In this document: positions 58,914 through 64,000 of the stretch, piece by piece
Layout of the letters: each line of letters starts with the position of its first letter
How positions within the stretch are numbered: position 1 is the first letter of the stretch
Origin: Neoceratodus forsteri
Lineage: Eukaryota > Chordata > Ceratodontiformes > Ceratodontidae
DNA: 64,000 nt
NCBI GenBank assembly: GCA_016271365.2
Contig: CM057459.1
Span: forward strand, 820,381,001-820,445,000
Direction: 5' to 3'
Program-made: the position numbers and the translations under genes
The notes under the pieces: model-generated
Told to the model about the DNA's origin: nothing
What the model saw: the letters and a program-made list of their open reading frames with translations, nothing else
Database searches by the model: none

Positions 58914-60361
58914 GGCCTGGATATTCAAAAGGGTTGCGCCATGCGCAACAGGGTTGCGCATGCGTAAGTCCAAAATGCGCCTTTCTGCGATATTCAGCAG
59001 GAGGCAGTTACTTCACTGGCATCAGGTTGCGCAAGAGAGCAATGCAAATGAATGCATGCTCAACAGGAGGGGGAGGATCCATGCATAACCTGCGCAGCCC
59101 GATATTCAGTCGGTTGTGCAGAGTTGTGCATGCGCAACCAACCTGTACACAACCTTGAGCCCAAAAAGGCCAAGTTGAGGGCCACCCACAGGTGAGCTGC
59201 TGCATTGCAGGGCGCAACACAGCAGCTGCCACCCTGGCTGGCCCCAACTCTTCCTGTGCCCCCACCAGCCCGATGGCTGGCATGAGTGTAACATGACTCC
59301 CCCCCACATCTCCCACAGCCCGATTGCGGGCAGTACAGAATACATTAACACCCCATATCCCAAAGCCCGATCGCGGGCATAGCGATGTATGACCCCCAGT
59401 GCCGATTGCGGGCAGAATGTAACCCCACCCAAATATCTCCCTGGTGGTCAGTGGACCGTAAAGAGCCCGATCGCTGGCAGAATCATCACAAACCCCCCAA
59501 ACATCTCCCTGGTGTCTAGTGTCCCCCACCCACGAAGCCCCTCCACCCGCTCCCCCGCGGCGGCGGATGACAGCATCACAAATCTGGACTGTCATATACG
59601 ATGTATGGCTGCAAGCCCATTGGCTGTAGTTCTGCACCAATGCGGCAGCCCTACCGGACAGTCAGTCGGCGGCGGGCGGGCGGCAGGCGGTGGATGCTGT
59701 CACCCGCCGCCGCGGGGAGCGGGTGGAGGGGCTCATGGGTGGGGGGACACTAGACACCAGGGAGATGTTTGGGGGTTTGTGATGATTCTGCCCGCGATCG
59801 GGCTTTACGTCCACTGGACCACCAAGGGAGATATTTGGGTTGGGGGTTACATTCTGCCAAATCGGGCACTGGGGGAGTTCATACACGTTATGCTTGTATC
59901 CGGGCAGTACATGTGGGGTGTTACATGTACCTGTAATGCCCGCAATCGGGCTGCATTGTGCGTCGGTCCCCGATGGCTGCTGCCTGGCAGGGTGGCCAGG
60001 CACAAGTCCTCGGGGATCGGCGCACCTAAATGCAAATGGCATGCAAATGGGGCCATAAATAGATGCAAATGGCCCCCCCTACGCCTTGCATAAATTATGG
60101 CCCTATTTGCATGTCACCTTTTGAATAGTCGAAATTTGCGCGTAGCGCAATGGTATAGCCTACAGCAAGTTTAATGCTCATCTCTGGCTACTTGCGGTGG
60201 CGCAAGTTCCACTCGCCATGCGCAAGTGCTGTGGCTGGGAGTGATCAAAGGAGCGCGCACAGCGCAACTCCTTGATATCACCCCGGCCACACCCCTGCGC
60301 AACTATTTTGAGCAGCACAAGGGCTTGCGCCTCAGAATGGCGCAGTTTGAATATCCAGGCC
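58914..60361. mobile_element. CpG-rich foldback DNA element in the satellite (Harbinger-like)
   Basis: The ends are GGCCTGGATATTCAAA and, inverted, TTTGAATATCCAGGCC. The flanks are AGT on both sides (or CAGTG if the ends are taken one base shorter), and the uninterrupted satellite unit reads across. Two long arms (about 59260-59590 and 59690-60020) are inverted copies made of units with CATCTCCCTGGTG.TCAGTG and the palindrome GCCCGATCGCGGGC, which occurs in variants many times. High CpG content against a CpG-poor background suggests a recent insertion. No transposase ORF. Confidence 0.72.
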
Positions 60362-61132
60362 AGTGTGTTCATGTAACAAAAGTGAGTGTATATCAGAAGC
60401 CGATCACACCAAGTGACTAGGTTTGCAAAATAACTCCACTCACAAATGTACGTGGTGAAGGAGCCATGTGGTTACAAGGATATGCAGCTAGACACAAGGC
60501 AGAACAAAGTGTGTTCACATAACCCAAGTGAGCGTATATCAGAGGCAGATCACAGAAAGTGACAGAAGGTTGTCACAGTAAGTGCACTTACAATTGTAAT
60601 CAAGCAATGGTATGGAGTTACCTGGATATACACTGAGTGCATGAGGCAGAGCCAGGTGTGTTCATTTAACACAGGGTAGTGTATATCAGAGGATGATTGC
60701 ACATAGTGCATCAAGATTTTCAGAATAACTGCACTCACAATTGTACACTGTGATGGAGCCATGGCATGCACTAACCAGTGTATCCAGTGAGGCATGAGGC
60801 AGAGCCAAGTGAGTTCAAGTAACCCAGGTGGGCATATATCAGAGGCAGATCACAGAAAGAGAGAGCAGGTTTGCATAAGAACTGCAGACAATTGTACACT
60901 GTGATGGAGAAAAGGTACCATGGTAGAAATTGAGGCATGAGGTAGAGCCAACTGTATTCAATGACCACAGGGTAGTGTATGTCAGCGTCTAATCACACAA
61001 AGAGGGACAAAGTTTGCAGAATAAGTTCAGTCACATTTGTACAGAGTGCTAGAGCCATGGCATGCACTTTCCTGGGTATGCACTGAGGCACGAGGCAGAG
61101 CCAAGTGTGCTCATGTCACCTAGGTGACAGTA

Positions 61133-61325
61133 TATTTATTTATTTTTTTTTAAGTCTTTGTTGACTGGGTAAGTGCACTAAACAACAACATTGTCTATGT
61201 TCAGGTACAACCTGAGAGAGTTACAGACAAAACCAGCATATTATAACAGGGGATTTCCAGACAGCATACAGCACAGAAATCTGTGGGGTACACGATAAAC
61301 ACATGGTATACAATGAATATACACA
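61133..61325 (-). mobile_element. SINE-like insert in a satellite unit
   Basis: About 193 bp interrupting the unit between GACAGTA (61126-61132) and GACAGTA (61326-61332), a 7 bp duplication. The plus strand starts with TTATTTATTTTTTTTTAAG, so the insert ends in an A-rich tail on the minus strand. Its body (GGTACAACCTGAGAGAG, GGGGATTTCCAGACAGC) is not a family I recognise. Confidence 0.65.
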
Positions 61326-62060
61326 GACAGTAACTTCAGAGGCTGATAACACAAAGTGAGACAAGATTTGCAAAACAATTGCAGCCTCATTTGTACATAG
61401 TGATTGAACCATGGCATGTGCTTTTCTGCATATATACTGAGGCATGAGGCAGAGCCAAGTGCGTCCATGCACCATAGGTGAGCATATAACAGAGGCTGAT
61501 CACAGAAAAGTGACACAAGGTTTGCAGAATAACTGCAAAAAGAATTGTACTTTATGATGCAGCCATGGTATGCACATACCAGGGTATGCAGTGAGGCATG
61601 AGGCAGAGACAAGAGTCTTTATGTACCCCACGTGGGAGTACATCAGAGGTCAATCTCATAAAGTGACAGAAGATTTTTTAGAATAACTATACTCACAATT
61701 GCACATGGTGATCAAGCAAATATATGCAGTTATCTGGGTAGACACCAAGGCACAATACAGAGGAAAGTGTTCATTAACACAGGTTAGCATATATCAGATG
61801 CTGATGACACAAACTAAGACTCAAGTTTGTAGAATAAGTGCAGTCTCATTTGTACATACTGAGCAAGCCATGGTATGCATTTTCATGGGTGTGCACTGAG
61901 GCATGAGGCAGAGCCAAGTGAGTTCATATAACCAAGGTTGGCATATACCAGAGGCCTATCACACACACATGACATAAGATTTGTAGAATAACTATACTCA
62001 CAGTTGTACATTGTGAAACAGCCATGGTATGCTCTTTTCAGGGTATGCAGTGATGCACAA

Positions 62061-62764
62061 GCACTTCATTTCCATATGTGTCCTGGGGAGGGGGAAGGGT
62101 ATGGAATGTAACACAATAGGAAAAAATGTAATAGTATTTAACAGCATTACAAACATAATAGTCATATACAGCAATACAGTACGTCAATGGAATATGATTA
62201 TAAATGTTGCAAATATACATATTTACAGAAACTATGTTTGTGAGATCCTTATTGGCAACAGTTTACTGGTAGAACTGCATTTTGTGTAATGCCACTATCT
62301 TTGTTGCACTGATGACAGGATCCTCCAGCAACTTTAAAGGAAAAATGGAGGAAAAACACAATGATAACTTCTGGGGGATGTAATTTTTTGTATTTACAAA
62401 CCAGATTTGGACAGAAATAAGACGGCTGGCAGCTGTAGGAGGCACACAACACTTGCACATAAGGAGTTAGAAAAACAATACTACGAAAAGATGTGAGACT
62501 TCCCCTCTACTCATTTCTGGTTACTGAACTTTCAGTAAGGCAGAGGGGATCACTCTTTGACATTCCAGAACCTGCAGTACAACATGCAATATTTTATTAT
62601 GTACCAGAGCCACAGCAAAGGGAAATAACTGTGAGACACATGCCAGCCATAATGAGAGAAGACATCAGAAGCCTTATAGTATGATGACTGTGGAGTGTTG
62701 GAATGCAGGAACCAGCCAACATCAAAGGAATATTTCATTGGAATAGGAGTGATTGCTTGCATCG
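62061..62764. other. Unassigned
   Basis: No gene recognised. Open frames at 62493-62684 and 62695-62888 read as a protein-like stretch (SVRQRGSLFDIPEPAVQHAI), but I find no family match, and the latter overlaps the repeat that follows. Confidence 0.35.
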
Positions 62765-62990
62765 TAAACCATGGAGTGCCATTACTGATGTTGACCACCA
62801 AATGGAAACATTACTTCTTATGTACTTTAGCTGCAGTGATCTCTCGGTCACTGATGCTGAGCATTGCATTATTATGACATTTGCATGATTTTAGCATCCT
62901 GCTTTGAAATCTGCACGTTTATAATTGCAGAACATGTCCATGCATTTAAGATCCTATTATAATGGTCTCCACAAGATGAAGGATCTACAG
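62765..62990 (+). repeat. Direct repeat, copy 1 (about 220 bp)
   Basis: GGAGTGCCATTACTGATGTTG, then CACCAAATGGAAACATTACTTC and CTATTATAATGGTCTCCACAAG. The same order of words recurs at 63488-63705 at about 85% identity by eye. An inverted partial copy lies at 63125-63235 (TTATAAATGTCTAGATTTTAAAGCAGGATCC). Confidence 0.8.
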
Positions 62991-63487
62991 ATACATATCA
63001 GGGCAGGTTAATGAGCAGGATAGCAAAATGACATAAGTAGTAGCAAGGAGTACAAAAAGAACCCATAGTAAAATGTTAATAAATTAGTGTCCCAAAAAGT
63101 CTTTTTCGATCAGAAAACCCATAAATATTCCCATGTTCAAAACAGAATTGTAAAGATATGCAAATGTATCACAATTATAAATGTCTAGATTTTAAAGCAG
63201 GATCCTAAATTCATGGAATTGTCCTTAATAATATCTTACATGTCCTAAATGTATGCAAATATCGAGCAACTATAACAAATGACCAAAATGTACAGCAGGA
63301 TGCAAAATACATGCAAATGTCAATGATAACTGGTAAATAATGTCAATATGTATTACTCTCAGTATGATTATACCCCTCCACCCCCCTGCACCCACTGTCT
63401 TTGTTTTCTCCCTTCTATTGCTGCACTGCACTTAACTAAAATTACAGTTTAAAATAAATATGTAGTAATAATGGCAATGCTTACATT
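62991..63487. repeat. Spacer with inverted partial copies of the same repeat
   Basis: Contains the inverted words TATGCAAATGTATCACAATTATAAATG and GCAGGATCCTAAATTCATG (about 63135-63215), a second weaker version at 63240-63330, and an AT-rich tract. No gene. Confidence 0.55.
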
Positions 63488-63705
63488 GTAAATAATAGGG
63501 TGCCATTACTTATGTTGTCCACCAAATGGAAACATTACTTCTTACATGCTTTACCTACAGTGATCTGTCAGTCACTGCTGCCATGCAGTACATTATTATG
63601 GACATTTGCATGACTTTATGATCTTGCTTTGAAATCTGGGCATTTATAATTGCAGGACATTGCCATGTACTTAGGATCCTATTATAATGATCTCCACAAG
63701 ATGCA
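63488..63705 (+). repeat. Direct repeat, copy 2
   Basis: Matches 62765-62990. The remaining 63706-64000 shows nothing nameable. Confidence 0.8.
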
Positions 63706-64000
63706 GTATAATTTCAGTAAACCACAACAACCCCTAACTGATTCATCCATCATTCTTCTACCGCATCTTCTCTACACACCTCTCAACACCATTACTACAA
63801 TCATTTTGCAGCCATATTGGCTCCGATCAGATATTTTTTTTCTGGTCTGTCTGCAATTTAGTTTAACTATATGAATAGATTTTTACTTATTTAAAGTGGA
63901 CTTGTTCATTCAAATATTTTCTTTCAGGTTTTGTGCACATGCAATACGTATACATCACAATATTAACTGTCCTTGGCAGAGCTTCCAAATCAGCACTCTT

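Larger units (their letters stand above)
58640..62060 (+). repeat. Satellite-like tandem array, period about 151 bp, about 12 units
   Basis: The anchor GAGGCATGAGGCAGAGCC recurs at about 58740, 58891, 60494, 60638, 60788, 60932, 61084, 61439, 61592, 61747 and 61898, with a degenerate end at 62049. Spacing is 144-155 bp once two insertions are removed. Each unit also carries TATATCAGAGG.TGATCAC, GTTTGCAGAATAACTGCACTCACAATTGTACA and CCATGGTATGCA. Units differ by about 10-25% by eye. It is non-coding. Confidence 0.92.

Noticed and set aside
59008..60093. 210- and 234-codon frames in the CpG-rich element
   Set aside because: They are mirror images produced by the inverted arms and lack any transposase signature.
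58640..62060. Regular repeats considered as a CRISPR-like array
   Set aside because: The whole 151 bp unit is conserved, with no unique spacers, and the sequence is eukaryotic.

Overview
This window is eukaryotic, almost certainly vertebrate, intergenic DNA from a large, repeat-rich genome. I found no host gene exon, tRNA, rRNA or CRISPR array. All protein-coding signal belongs to retrotransposons: L1, L2, CR1 and a further CR1/Rex1-like LINE group. Co-occurrence of L1 with a Tx1/fish/amphibian flavour, L2, CR1 with (TTTCTATG)n tails, Rex1-like LINEs, hAT and large PIF/Harbinger-like foldback elements suggests an amphibian or another big-genome sarcopterygian. The CR1 tail wording reminds me of caecilian transcripts, but that is memory and not proof.

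Layout. 1-4510: minus-strand LINE with a decayed 2A-like motif before its endonuclease. 4520-13745: minus-strand L2 LINE split by a complete plus-strand L1 (6645-12799) with a 13-14 bp target-site duplication. 13936-15612: two decayed CR1 pieces. 16785-18944: large foldback DNA element with periodic arms, carrying a 120 bp segment that also occurs just outside it. 19351-21667: long inverted repeat with nested hairpins, one arm split by a hAT element with a perfect 8 bp TSD. The same palindromic family continues at 21700-23530, 27346-27690 and 33006-33475. It is interrupted by a second copy of the 2A-type LINE (23535-27345) and by a near full-length CR1 with an ORF1 SGNH esterase (27695-33005), which itself holds a truncated LINE.

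34887-35767: Harbinger-like element with TAA duplications. 37395-39375: minus-strand LINE. 39972-40640 and 43515-45250: relatives of the foldback elements, the latter containing a second foldback element. 41129-41577: polyadenylated retroposed insert with a 15 bp TSD. 46480-48905: decayed CR1. 48907-52950: short inverted repeats flanking an L2 with a 678-codon open frame. 53030-55835: two CR1 copies head to tail. 58640-62060: tandem satellite of about 151 bp, invaded by a CpG-rich foldback element and a SINE-like insert. 62100-64000: degenerate direct and inverted repeats.

No genes cooperate in a host pathway here. The biology is nested transposition, so the insertion order can be read in several places. 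The most unusual items are the palindromic repeat family around 19-33 kb, the large foldback elements with tandem-repeat arms, and the 2A-like motif conserved in position in two LINE copies. All identities and boundaries were read by eye; no alignment or database search was run.
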